The notes under the pieces: model-generated
The model's input: only the letters and a program-made list of their open reading frames with translations
Databases searched by the model: none
What the model was told of the DNA's origin: nothing
Position numbers and translations under genes: made by a program
Part shown: positions 1 to 11,438 of the stretch, in pieces
Position numbering within the stretch: position 1 is the stretch's first letter
Layout of the letters: every line of letters starts with the position of its first letter
Assembly (NCBI GenBank): GCA_963691655.1
Contig: OY829326.1
Location: forward strand, 139,022,998 to 139,086,997
Reading direction: 5' to 3'
Length of the DNA stretch: 64,000 bases
DNA from: Toxonevra muliebris
Taxonomy: Eukaryota > Arthropoda > Insecta > Diptera > Pallopteridae

Positions 1-1002
1 GGAGTTTGCCGCAATCATACGCCGAAAAGCTGGAAATTACTCAAAATTGTGGTAACTGGACACTATATTGATGTGCCAGCGTATTGAACAATAAAATGTT
101 TAAAAATAATTTGTAATATTTTTTTTTATATTGGGGTATTTTTTGAAAGACTTAGACTATACACGCTCTTGTTGAAAAGACTGCACATAAAACGTTTTAC
201 ATACATATCCCTTTTTGTATTGTTTTTATATTAGAAAAATTGAATAAATTTAAGCTTAGAATAATTAGAAAATTTTGCATTCATTCCTACTTTTTAAATT
301 AATTTAAAAAGGTTAAAATTTTTACATATAAGCTGTAAGCACATGTTTATATAATGTGCTTACTTAGGTATGCACTGAAGTATAAAATAGAAAAATTTAG
401 TTATTTTTATTATGCTAAAATTTTATATGCTTTCAGGAAATTTCATTTGGAAATGATTTTTTTTCTTTTTAATTTTACATATATTTGTAAATTACTTTTA
501 GCAGGTGTTAAATTTATTTTTGCATTAAAACCTTTTAAGGTTGAAAACTATTTAAGTATGCATTTGCTTTCTTAAATTTCTAATTTAAATAAGTATAAAG
601 CAAGTAACATACACAGTTTTTGTGTGCTACTTGCTAGGTCTAAGTTCTTTAAAACATGAAAAATGTGAAACGGATTTACTTAAGTTTTGTTTTTTTTTTA
701 TTATTGAAATTCTTTTTTATAAAGAAAAAGAAAGAAACAAGATTTCTATACAAATAACATTTCAAATTTCACTCATTAACAATTTCTCCACCCCTTTAAT
801 TACACATTGAAATTATATTTTATTTAAAGTTATTGTTAGCATGTGATGTTTAAGGTGCCCCTGCTTTATTGTAATATATTAATTAAAATGCTAAATGTTG
901 AACAAAGAAACAAAAGAAAATTCCTACTAACAAGAAACTTAAATAAAAGTTTTGTGCACGCACTTGTTAGATTCAACATTTTTTTATGCACAGTTACTTA
1001 TA
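1..1002. other. AT-rich stretch, no gene recognised
   Basis: AT-rich DNA with no convincing coding region; the short open frames have low-complexity Phe/Ile/Lys/Tyr composition and no family I recognise. The first 100 bases are more GC-balanced. At 68-85 they read ACTATATTGATGTGCCAG, which loosely resembles the terminal repeats of the Tc1 relic at 17.5 kb, so the window edge may cut through the end of a transposon. Confidence 0.6.
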
Positions 1003-1528
1003 CAGTAGAGCCTCTATAACTCGATAACTTTATAATTCAAAGGGTTTACTCATTCCTTTCCACTCGGGTTTAAAAACCTTTGTATTTCGAGTTATAGATT
1101 TTATTATTAGGACTATTTTTCATAGTTTTTTCAGCCATAATTCGAAATTTTGCAATGCTAAGCTCTACAATTCGAGTTTTTTTGTACTGAAAAGAGGAAC
1201 AAAAAAAAAGTATGTACATATGTTTGTATTTGAGCGTCTTAAATTGGAAAAGATATAAAAATTTGATTATTTTTTTTTTGCACACGATAGTGTTTCACCG
1301 AATCTAACTTTTCGTGTAAATTTATTAGTGCTTCCTTTCGCATTTTAATTTAAATTACAAGAAAAATGCACGGTTTTGATTTCACTTGTGAAGAAATAAA
1401 AAATTTAAACATGGCTATTGACTATTTTTTGTTTATTATAATTCAAATATTTATCTCCATAATTTTCAAATTCTATAATTTGTAGAATCAACTCATCCCT
1501 TGAGACTCAAATTACCAAGATTTTACTG
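1003..1528. mobile_element. pogo/Tc1-like MITE
   Basis: A 526-bp interval with inverted ends: CAGTAGAGCCTCTATAAC at the left and, read inward from the right, CAGTAAAATCTTGGTAAT. Both ends abut TA dinucleotides (1001-1002 and 1529-1530), the target duplication expected for Tc1/mariner/pogo elements. The ends match imperfectly, mostly by transitions, so the copy is old. The interior repeats AATTCGAG-like motifs (about 1087, 1140 and 1171) in both orientations, typical of subterminal repeats. No transposase is present, so it is non-autonomous. Confidence 0.5.
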
Positions 1529-2114
1529 TACTTCTAATCGGTTTGCTGTCAAAGAATGGTTACCGCTTTTATTAATATGAAGGTAGGTAGTACTTTATGG
1601 TAAGCTTAACCTTTTACACATTATTGCAACGTATGTCTAAATTAATATGTCGTCATACTCATCATCATCATCAACAATATTACAGTCATTGAAATAGAAA
1701 AAAATTAGAGAAATATAGAACCACATCACATTCACATTTATACACATATATTTCTAATTTTACTAAAAAGAAATGCAAATTGCCTACCTAGATTTTTCTT
1801 TATGCATTAATTTTAGTTGCGGAGTGTGACATGAAGCGAAACGTTACGACCAAAAAAAAAAAAAAACCAAAAATTAGAGAAGAAAAGATTTTAAAATTTC
1901 TTTTGTGTTTAGTCATAAAAAAAAAAAAATAAATTCACGTAGAATTGTTACGCTTAAATAAAATTATAACTTTGTTGCAATTACACTTGGATATTTTACA
2001 CATGAAATAAATTTCTTTATTAAAATTCTACTGCATGTAGGATACTATCTATAAGTACATACATATATGAAAAAATGCATAAGTAACTATATACTAATTA
2101 ATGATTTATTATCA
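1529..2114. other. AT-rich stretch, nothing recognised
   Basis: AT-rich spacer with a CATCAT microsatellite near 1660 and A-runs near 1853 and 1918. I see no gene or element boundary here. Confidence 0.6.
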
Positions 2115-3405
2115 AGTAATCAGCTATAGGCAAGAAATGGGGATTACAACCCAAAGTAATCATGTGGTTGTATACCAGTGTTATAAGTCCTATTCTCTTT
2201 TATGGCGTAATAGAGCGGTGGACAGTCATCTCAAAGGATTAGACAAAGTACAGCGACTAGCTTCAATGTTAATTACAGAAGCGCTGAAAACGACACCCTC
2301 TAAGGCGCTGTACACCATCTTGGATCTCCTTCCTATAGATCTAGTCAGAAAGACCTCAGCGTCAATATCTACAGTGAGATTAAATGCGATTCCCAGGTGG
2401 TCCCTTTCATGGTCGTAGTAGGATACTTAGTGAAACTAAATTTCTTTCACTCTCTGTCGATCTCACCCTCTCCCTAATATCCTTTGGTAAGAGCTTCAGC
2501 ACATATAATCCACCTCACCCTGGGTGGAGTGCGGGTAATGTGTTAAGCCCAGATGCCATTGACCTATATACTGATGGCTTAAAGTTGGAAGATAGGATTG
2601 GGGGTGGAGTTCTTTTGAGCGCACTTTCATTTTCTGATCATACCAGCGTCTTTCAGGCAGAGCTGCTTGCGATATCACTGATATCTTAATTTTCACTGAT
2701 AGTCAGGCGGCAATAAAATCCCTCCAATGTCCGGCTAATAACTCTAAAGTTTCCCTACAATGCAGATCGTCTCTTAACGAAACAACCATGGCACACAAAC
2801 TGCACCTTATATGGGTGCCTGGACATAGTGACATTGAAAGAAACTGTAAGACTGATGACCTCGCCAGACTTGATACGACACTCAGCAATTCACTTATCAC
2901 TGGTAATGTAGGTATACCACTAGCCACGTGTAAACTTCTAATTAAAAATCACTACTCCCGCATAACGAAGAGCAGGTGAAGAGTAGAACCAACTTGCAGT
3001 TTTGGCCGACACCTAACCATAGTCGCACTAAAGCGCTCATTAATCTGGATTGTGTCCACATACGTAGGGTAGTTTCTATTCTAACCCGGCACTGCTACAT
3101 TGGCAGCCACGCTCGTAGAATAGATCTTCCCTATAATGACTTCTGCAGAAGCTATAGGAATGAAAAGGAAGAAGAAACCATCTTCCACTTTGTATGAAAC
3201 TGCCTTGCTGCCCTGTGGAAGACGCACAGAACTGGCATCCTCTGACATTAGAGACTTATCTCTCTTCATTGAAAGCACAAAACGGTTTAATTAAGAAACG
3301 ATTAAGAGTTAACTACTCGCCCCAAGGGTAACACAATGGACTAATAGGTATCAGTGTGTTTTGTTATGAACAGCCCCAACAACCTATCAAGTAAACAATT
3401 AATTA
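2115..3405 (+). pseudogene. RNase H-bearing LINE remnant (R1/LOA/I-like), 5'-truncated
   Basis: This is the C-terminal part of a LINE ORF2, broken over several frames. In order: the RT thumb (GLQPK... at about 2137, then KVQRLASMLITEALKTTPSKA at 2248-2310); the start of RNase H (LYTDGLKLEDRIGGGV at about 2560-2610; FQAELLAIS near 2650); the second RNase H motif (IFTDSQAAIKSL, 2690-2727); HLIWVPGHSDIERN (2802-2843), the usual third block; and a Cys/His tail (DFCRSYRNEKEEETIFHF, 3138-3192). Frameshifts and stops separate the blocks. The 3' end at 3327-3390 carries a GGTAACACAATGG...AACAGCCCCAACAACC tail that resembles the tail of the tRNA-derived SINEs at 28.6 and 34.0 kb. Clade assignment within RNase H LINEs is uncertain. 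Confidence 0.85.
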
Positions 3406-5344
3406 ATTATTAAGTTAAGAATCGAACCTTTTAAGGAACATTCTGTTGTTCTACGAAATTTCAACACAAAAGTTGAAAAATTGAAATGAACATAATATTC
3501 ATAATATTTTAATTTTTTTGTGTTTTTTCAACATCATTAAATGATATTTTTAAGTTTAGAGTAATAATTTTTTGTCACTTGACATACAATTTTGATTCAA
3601 AAACTTAAGTGCTTTTCGCTTTTCGACCAATATCGCAAAAATGGATGGCTTTAAAAGGCATATTCAAAAATAAATTATTTAAAGCGGTCATCAAAACCCG
3701 ACCCAATCCATCTCTGCATAAAATTAATTGCATTACTGAACTATGCCACTGTTTTATAACAATAAAATACTCTAATGCATTTACTATTGAATCTTAAAAA
3801 ATGTTTACTATTTGTGTCTTTTGTTGCTGCTGGTTTTCTTTTTATTGTTGTAGTTTTCAGAAAATTTTAATTTGAAAACAGTAGGTATTTAATTGAACCA
3901 GAAATTTATTACTGCATAGCTTAAGTAATTTTTAAACATAATTTCCAAATAACACCCAGCATGATATTATTGCAGCAAAAAAAAAAAAAAAATGCTTAAG
4001 TGAAATTTTAGAAAAAAAACAGAAGTTAAATGAAAATTTATTTTAAAAAATGAAAGTAAATTGTGATTTTGGAAAGATAACAAATTTATAATAGAAAACT
4101 ATTTTAGTACACAAAAAAAAAAAAAAAAAAAAACAAGCATAAAATAAACAAACAAATCGAACAACAGCCAACGAAACAAAAAGTCGTTTGTAGCAGCAAA
4201 GCAAATCAAAGCAATAACTAATGTTTAGAAATTACTTACTTATTATACAAAACAACAAATAAAAAAAAGTAATAATAATAAAATAAAAATCAAATTAAAA
4301 AATATTTACAAAGGTTTTTTTCTTTCAACTTCATTGATAATATGAGCGTGTAAAATACATACATCATCAAGAAAAAAAGATAGTAAAAAGTAAAAATGAA
4401 AACCAATATGATTGAAAGATTGAAAGATGCTTACATACATATTTATGTAAGTATGTATTTATATGCAGCAATACACGTGCGTCCCTAAAGTGAAATTTTT
4501 TATGGCCAATGCGACAGACAATGCGTCTGACTATTTGTTGATAACAAAAAAAAAAAAAACAACTAAACAAAAACAGCTTATGAAAGAAGCTGATATATTT
4601 ATTTTTATTACATTCATTTGTGTGTGTGTGTGTTTGTTGTCTTGTATAAAAATTAAAATGTTTATTGATTTAATTGTTACAAATTGTGAAAACAATTTCG
4701 TTTTCATTACAAGTGAAATTGTCATCTCTTTGTAATTTTCTACCTTAGATATTTCTAATATTTCGTTTTGGCTTTCTGTACGTTTGCCTTTAGCTACTTC
4801 AAGCCAATTGCTGACATATTATGGTAATAAATTTGATTTAATAGCGTGCACAAAGCAGCATACTTTTTACACTCTTTTTTTTTTTTTTAACAATAATACA
4901 TAAAAATAAAACTGTGTGATGTGTGAATGTTGACAGAAATTAGTTGTAATGGTCATAATGGTAATAATGGTCAACAAACTTACACGTTCGCTCATACACA
5001 AAGAGGCACACACGCACGTTAAGTACTCACTATATCCCTTGCAGTCATATTACCCGGTAGGAAATGCAATGATCCATTACAAAAAAAAATTCAAGTGCAT
5101 TATTTTACTTATAAAACATATTAAACTGTTCAAAAAAATGCAACCTACATCGTTTATATTTGTCTACATAAATTAGGGTTGAAAATCTCAATTCACTCCT
5201 ATTCTCAAACCGGAAAAGTTGTCTACATTCAAGAAGTTTTTTAGTCTATTTTATTGCAGTTAATAATTTTTATTAAATTAAAGGGTTTATGGACTTAGAA
5301 TAGCAGGGAGCTGAATTTATTAAATTATAAGATATTTGTCAAAA
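3406..5344. other. AT-rich spacer with simple repeats
   Basis: No gene or transposon recognised. It contains long A-runs (about 3976-3991, 4114-4132 and 4548-4559), a (TG)n tract at 4619-4633 and CAAACAAA-type low complexity around 4130-4210. The short open frames on either strand are low complexity and overlap one another antisense, which suggests chance. Confidence 0.6.
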
Positions 5345-6060
5345 GAAAAGTCCAAAAATTAAATCACTAACCAGAGCAACACACAAAGCTCAAACCAAAC
5401 AGCAGTCTAAGAATTTGAACTAAATTCATACTAAAATTCATACTAAAGTTCATACATAACTCAGACAAAAATTTAAACCAAATATCTAAACTAAATCAGA
5501 CTAAAAATCAGACCAAAAATCATACTAAAAGTTAGACGAAAATTCAATCTGAAAACCAAATCAAAAGTCAGACATAAAACCAAACCAAATTCAGATAATA
5601 TATTTAGGCAAAAATTAGTGAAAAATTCAGGCCATATAAAAATTATATTTATTTCTTTATCTAAGATTTAACTCTTACTGAAAAAAATTTATTTGTATTA
5701 TTTGTATAACCGCGACTGCTGGCACAAATTTTCCCAATACTAAATAATATCACTATATCTAAATTTCTTTAATTAATAATATTAATTACTCCAAAGGCCT
5801 CACACCAAAATTTAGATTAAAATTCAAACCACCGAGGTCTTACAAAAAACCAGATGAAAACTCACACCAAATTCAGATCAAAATCACACCAAAAATCAGA
5901 TCGAAATTCAAACAAAAAATTCAAAACAAATTCAGGTGAAAAACCTAAGCTGAAAATACGATCGAATTTCAAACGAAAATTTGGACCAAAAATCTGACTA
6001 CATTGAGACCAAAAACCAGACTAACATCAAAATTCAGACCTTAAATATGACACCGTAGAT
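5345..6060. repeat. Degenerate CAGACCAAAA minisatellite, locus 1
   Basis: About 0.7 kb built from loosely repeated 11-13 bp words of the form (T)CAGAYCAAAAATT: CAGACTAAAAATCAGACC at 5499, AAAATCAGATCGAAATTC at 5890, and many variants between. A short run near 5640-5790 is unlike the rest and may be an insertion. The array is A/C-rich on the plus strand. Stop codons occur in every frame, so it does not encode a repeat protein. The same sequence type recurs 40 kb away at 46.1-47.9 kb. Confidence 0.75.
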
Positions 6061-6578
6061 TGCAAGAAAGATAAAAAAACTAGACAAAATACCATTAAAA
6101 AGTTCTCTAAAAGTAGGATATCTATAAAGTGATCCTGAAATTCGAAATTTAATCTAATCCAAGTGTATGTAATAAACAGTTACCCTGTAGAAATGTGGAA
6201 AGCCACTGATCCTCTGTCACCATTAACCCATTAATTGACAATGGTGTGAAAATACACCGCTAAGAAAGTGTGTTTTTATAGACTAAAAGTGCTATTTTTA
6301 GAGATTAGAAAACATTACCAGTATGAACCATTAGCAAGCCTGACAAAGTTAGATTTAAACAGCTCCAGAGATCTACTCAATTTAGACAGATCTCATGTAA
6401 CTTGCTCAAAATGAGAATCTTTCGTTTTTTTTGGACATTTGATCCCGCTTTTCTCAAAACCTAAAGTCAATTCACTATTTAAGAATTAATATTCAGATTC
6501 TACGGGGAAAAATTTATAGAAATCAGTTGTCGTTGGTCAAGTGCCGAAATTCGTGTCGAATTGTGTTATTGCACTCTG
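6061..6578. other. Unannotated spacer
   Basis: No coding region or element end seen. Base composition is slightly less AT-rich than the surroundings. Confidence 0.5.
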
Positions 6579-6754
6579 CAGGGGCGGATACAAGGGGGCA
6601 GGGGGAAACAGGGGAAATTTCCCCTCCCAAAAAATTTTCAAACACTTAAAAATTTAATAACTTAAACAGACAAAAAGGTGAACATAATTAGTTATTGTTG
6701 TTTTTAGTTATTACGATTTACTTTCAATTATAAGAATAATGAATAATCTTGCTC

Positions 6755-7362
6755 ATTAAACTACTTTCCTTCTCTATGGAAATATTCTGAAATAATAATG
6801 ATACCTAAACCAAATAAATCTGAAAACTCAGTGTCCTCATATAGACCTATAAGTTTGCTGGCAATATTCTCGAAAATATTCGAAGTAGTAGATTGCTAAT
6901 AATACAAGAAAATAAGAATATAGTTTCGAATCACCAATCGTCATAAGCACGGTACTCCTGAGCAATATCATCAATATTGTCACTGACTTTCTGGAATGCA
7001 AAAAATATTGCTCTGCCATATTTTTGGATATTCAAGAAGCGTTCGAAAAAGTTTGCATCAAGTGCTGTTATACAAATTAAAAAATTTACTTCTAGCTCCA
7101 TTTTATTTGGTCTTAAAGTCCTATCATTCTATGTGAAAGTAAATGATGAAACATCAGCCAAATGTCAAGTGAAAGCCAAAGTACCACAGAGTAGTGTTGT
7201 GGGTCCTGCTCTTTATTCGATTTTTACCTGCGACTTGCCTGAAACTGATGGTGTTACTATAGCTACTGATCCAGACGATACTGCCATTTTAGCGTCAAAT
7301 TAATCTCCTACAGAAGCTGCTAATCTAGTTTAGAAATAGCTCGACTACGTTAAACAATGGTT
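6755..7362 (+). pseudogene. Jockey-clade reverse transcriptase fragment (copy 1)
   Basis: Fingers-to-palm part of a jockey-type RT, over more than one frame. Visible blocks: SSYRPISLLAIFSKIFE-like sequence near 6830-6880; LDIQEAFEKV near 7025-7050; FYVKVNDETSAKCQVKAKVP at 7131-7190; GPALYSIFTCDLPETDGVT at 7204-7258; DDTAILASN at 7276-7302. The catalytic Tyr-Ala-Asp-Asp box reads Asp-Pro-Asp-Asp (7270-7281) and many stops precede it, so it is dead. It is a captured passenger inside a DNA transposon: neither the start of ORF2 nor its C-terminus is present. Confidence 0.85.
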
Positions 7363-7575
7363 ACTTCATGGATGAGTGCTTGACTGGAGTTCCATCTGCC
7401 TCAGGTTCGATTCCCAGATGGGATTAAATTCTTAAAAAATGTCCAAATGAATTGTTCTAATAAAATGGTTCAATTCGGTGATTTAGTTCTTAAATACGTG
7501 ACTCAAGTACCAGTTCAACGGGTTCTATTCTCAGGAAGAGAATTGAATCCCCAAAAAAAAAAAAAAAACAAAATT
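7363..7575 (+). repeat. tRNA-like (SINE-related) segment with A-tail
   Basis: Directly after the jockey fragment comes GGTTCGATTCCCAGATGGGA (from 7404), a good RNA polymerase III B-box-like sequence. A second GGTTCTATTCTCAGG-like stretch follows near 7519 and the segment ends in about 16 A residues near 7553-7568. This is what a tRNA-derived SINE piece would look like. The A box is not clear, and I do not see the target duplication of a separate insertion. Copy 2 of the composite carries the same segment. Confidence 0.45.
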
Positions 7576-8028
7576 ATAGGTAAAGAATATTCCAGATGGG
7601 AAAGAGAAAATTTGAATACAGGATAGGAATTAGCGACCTTAAATTATCCTTAAAATTCTACTAATTCTCGAGACCCATTATAAACCAATCTAAAACAGAA
7701 AATTGAATAAATGTATCCTACTGTTATATTTTCCACGATCCTTTACCTTGAAAATAGATCATAGAAATTGTGAAATGCTTTGCTACCAGAACAGGGTTTC
7801 CCCCAAAATGCGTAAAGTACCAGTAAGTTTTCACATGGCCATACCTTTGAAGTTGTTAGTCATCAAAATAAAGTTTATGAATAAGCAAAAGAAAAAAAAA
7901 AAAACGATATACGAATGAGAAAAAAAAAACGCTCCAGCCCTCGATTTGGCGTTTTGGTTCATATGCAGAATTTTTATTTTTTATTTCCTCCCTCCCCCCC
8001 CCAAAAATGTTTCCTGTATCCGCCACTG

Positions 8029-9630
8029 CATTAAGAGAACACTATATAATAAAATAAGACTGAATCTATTTATTGCTGACTTTAGTAAAAGCTATAAGGG
8101 TAAAATATTGGTAGAATCGTTTCCACACCTCTTATAGTCTTGTTCTGCAAGAATAAATTTCTACTTGTATTAACTATTTGCTAAACAGTCCGCAATCACT
8201 TGATTTCTTTAATTTATCACTTCCTATTGTAAATCACAAATACTTACCATATAAAACCCTAAATCACATATTCCAGGCATGTTCTTAAAAATCGAAGTAC
8301 ATAACGAAATCTCTCCGATTGTCACAGATCCATCGTAATTTCCTACTGGGCACATATATATATTTTTTCGTTTGACCATGGATTTTGTTTACTATTGTGT
8401 AGGCCTAAAGTTAACTTCATGTAATTATACTGTGAAATGCAAAAGTAATGTCACATTTGCTTTTTAAATTATTATGTGTAGCGTTAGCATTTTTTTTTTT
8501 ATGGAAAAATTTAAAAAGCAGAATAGGCTCGCATTTTATTGTACAACTACAAGTATGTAAAATGTACTCGTATATAAAATGGAAAAGGGCAATTAAATTT
8601 AAGTACCTTAATATTAAGTGTAATTTTTTTTTTGTTTTGTTATTGTGATTTTATTTTCTTCGAATTAAAAGAAAACCAAAAAAAAAAAAAAAAAAAAAAA
8701 AAACACTTGGAAAGTCTATGGCTCATTTGCTTAAAATTTTCACTGCAATATTTACAAGTAACAAAACTTGTAGCATTAGTGATGACCGTAACGTCAGTGG
8801 TTAATGCGTTGACTTTGTGTGCATAAAATTGTAAGTTCAATTCTTGGTTCAGACAAAATAGAAAAATGAAATTTTCTCTATAGATACGTTTTTTGTATTT
8901 CCAGTGACAATTTGAGTTACAAGTTAATAACATGACAGGAACTCCAATAGAGCGGTTATATGAGAAAAACATTGCCCAACCATTAACCATAGTTTGCAAC
9001 TTTCATTTATGCACTTACTTTTTCTAAACTATTGATCTATGTACTTTATAATATTTATAAAGCTTTCACGTAATGAAATACCTTTTTATTTTTTTAAATT
9101 GAGTTCTTAATGTGAGAATATTTATAAAAAAATTCATAGGATATTGACGCAGCTTGTGGCAGCTGAAACTTAATGATCTTTATTTTAGAACAATTAGGAT
9201 CTATATACACTGCAGATCAATAAAATAGAGATAATAATATTGGTACTGTAGAACGGAAAGCATTTGATTTCATTTACCAACCAATTTGATCTTCAAAAAA
9301 TTTTGGCACGCACCACCGCATCGGTTGAAACTACCTATCTCTTCATCATCCATCTTCAAATGTCTTGTGCTTGCAAAATGAAAATATTGGAAATATTAAG
9401 AATGTGGTAATTATGTTGCACCCTTGATCCATATAGCTTACATGAGTAGTTCTACTTCCGAATTTTTAATAGTATTAACAATCTTCTCACACAAACTTCC
9501 ATCATCTTCCTTGCTATGGTTCCCCAATCTACCAATAATTTCTACCTGCTCGTTTCTCTACAACATGACGGTACAGAAAAGATCGGTTTTTCTATTCCTA
9601 TATAAAATTACGGACGGTCATCTGTGATCA
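8029..9630. other. AT-rich spacer with a 26-bp A-run
   Basis: No gene or transposon recognised. A pure A-run spans about 8678-8703. An open frame of 119 codons on the minus strand (8640-8999) contains that run as poly-Phe and has no family resemblance. Confidence 0.55.
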
Positions 9631-11438
9631 AGTAACGTAAATGTGGGTAATTCGGATCGATGCATATAATTCGGATCGATTTTGTTTTGCTAATAACTTT
9701 CCTTTGTTTTTTTTTTATAATACTTCCTTTTTTGAAACGAGCGAGAATTATTTCCCCTTTCTAATGGTATGCAACACTTATTTCAATTATTTCAAATTAA
9801 TCAGTTGTGGGCAAAGAGTGAGCGTATTTTCATGCAAAGCCTTAGCAAATAAAATAAAAAACCCACAACTTTTGTGCTGGTAAGTATATTTATATAATTT
9901 ATATATTGTTTTGTTCACTAAACATTCTGCTATAGTTTGGTAAAAATAACAACCATTTTAGAAAACATACTAAGAAAAAAATTGACTTTTAAAATCGATC
10001 CGAATTACCAGCATGCGTTTTTCTACTTGCATATAATTCGGATCGATGATCCGAATTACCAGCAAATGAGGTGTTTGCATAATTACAAAATTTAGAAAAA
10101 GTATATAGTTTTAATTAATGGAAGTTTTTTAGTTGTGATTTAGATATAATAGGTGATGTTTGGAGGTAATTCGGATCGACTCTTTGTTTAGAAAGTTTTT
10201 GTGGAATTTGAGTTGAGAAATATTTTGAATTTCAGTCAAAAATTGTGCATTTTAAAATCAAAAAATATTTCTTTTATTGAAATATTAATTGAGTTATATC
10301 AATTTTGAAACTAACAAGTAATTTTTAGTAAAATATATTTTTAAGAACTAGTTTGTGCTAAATGATTAGAATTTTTGTTTTTTCTAAACCATATTTTAAT
10401 TTTTGATTATGTCATAAATTTTAATTCAGAAACTACTTAGAATGATTCGAAAAAATGATTTTTTATATATTTCATTGTTCATCAGCACACGGGCGTGGCC
10501 ACCGACTAGCGGATCCAGAGATTTACCTTAAGAGGGTTAATATTTTTTCATCCTTTTTAAAATTTTTTTTTATTTGTGGCCAACGATCAAATATATGAAA
10601 CTCTTATCAGTAAGGAAGGAGGGGAGTTAGGGAAGAGCTGGGGAGGGGGGTGGTTAGGGGGGAGTTGGGGTCGAGGTCAGGAGTAGTTAATCCCAAATCT
10701 TTTCTCCTTTCCTACGCTTCTTAGACCAACTATTGCTCCTACGTAAGATTGTACAGTCCCATACTTTTGTTTTTAATATATTCGCATCTATCGCCCAGCC
10801 ACAGCTTCTTCCCCTAAGTTTGATACGCCCATGAGTAGGCCCATAATTGAGAATTAGTTCGATGCTGAACAAGTAAGTCTCCATATCAAATTTTATTAAT
10901 TTAGCTCGATATGATACTCGAAGATATTGGAGTTTTGCGAAAATGCCACGCCCACTTTGAGATACGATTAAATTTTATAGCCCACAACTTGACATACACA
11001 CAAATGTATTTCTACACTAAATTTCGCTAAGATCAGACAAACGGTATATGATTACATAAGGTAAATACACAGATTTGGACAACAATTTGTATGTATGTGT
11101 GTGTATGTATTTGCACATACATACATAAATTTTTTTTTACACATACATTTTTCTTAAACACCAAATTTATCTTTTGCATCTAAATAAACCTCAAATTAAA
11201 GATAATTTGCTATAACTTTTGCTGATCTGAATTACATACATACTCAATTTTTCGATCCGAATTACATGCAATACATTTTTTTCGAAGTGATGTTCCCTAA
11301 GTAACTATTAAAAAAATTGATGTTTCGTTTTTTTTTCGTAGTTAATAACATTTGTTTTCATAAATCTGTAATCCTTATTTTTAGCGCTCAAAGTTTCCTT
11401 TGCAAAAATCGATCCGAATCACCTACACTTACGTTACT
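9631..11438. mobile_element. Inverted-repeat element with AATTCGGATCGAT subterminal repeats
   Basis: The ends are 31-bp inverted repeats matching at 28 of 31 positions, with three differences that are all transitions. The left begins AGTAACGTAAATGTGGGTAA and both finish in ATTCGGATCGAT (9631-9661; 11408-11438). Inside, the 12-13 bp motif AATTCGGATCGAT recurs in both orientations at about 9649, 9668, 9994, 10035, 10048 (partial), 10168, 11224 (degenerate), 11252 and 11408. Clustering near both ends and around 10.0 kb is the pattern of transposase-binding subterminal repeats. No transposase ORF is present. I could not find a matching target duplication, so the superfamily is unknown. Confidence 0.65.
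10490..10990. repeat. G-rich repeat with GGGCGTGGC / GCCACGCCC motifs
   Basis: Inside the inverted-repeat element lies a block with GGGCGTGGCCACC at 10491, AGCGGATCCAGAG at 10509, a G-rich tract (about 10610-10680) and the inverse motif ATGCCACGCCCACTT at 10943. The portion around CCAACGATCAAATATATGAAA (10580) followed by the G-rich tract is clearly related to 34937-35115. The GGTGGGCGTGG word also occurs at 16557 and 17770. It is probably part of a dispersed repeat family; boundaries are uncertain. Confidence 0.45.

Larger units (their letters stand above)
6579..8028. mobile_element. hAT-ended composite element, copy 1
   Basis: A 1.45-kb unit whose ends are inverted copies of a hAT-type terminus: CAGGGGCGGATACAAGG at the left and CAGTGGCGGATACAGG read inward from the right. 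Just inside each end is a G-rich (left) or C-rich (right) run. Between them lie a jockey RT fragment and a segment with a tRNA-like B box and A-tail. A second copy with the same content is at 51691-53361, so the whole assembly has moved or been duplicated as one unit. The flanking 8-mers here (GCACTCTG and CATTAAGA) do not match, so the target duplication is eroded or the boundary is slightly off. No hAT transposase is visible. Confidence 0.7.

Noticed and set aside
1..100. Transposase C-terminus at the window start
   Set aside because: A short open stretch looks slightly protein-like, but no family motif can be recognised and the upstream part is missing.
8640..8999. 119-codon minus-strand frame
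   Set aside because: Contains a 26-base A-run read as poly-Phe and otherwise low complexity; frames of this length are expected by chance in a window this size.
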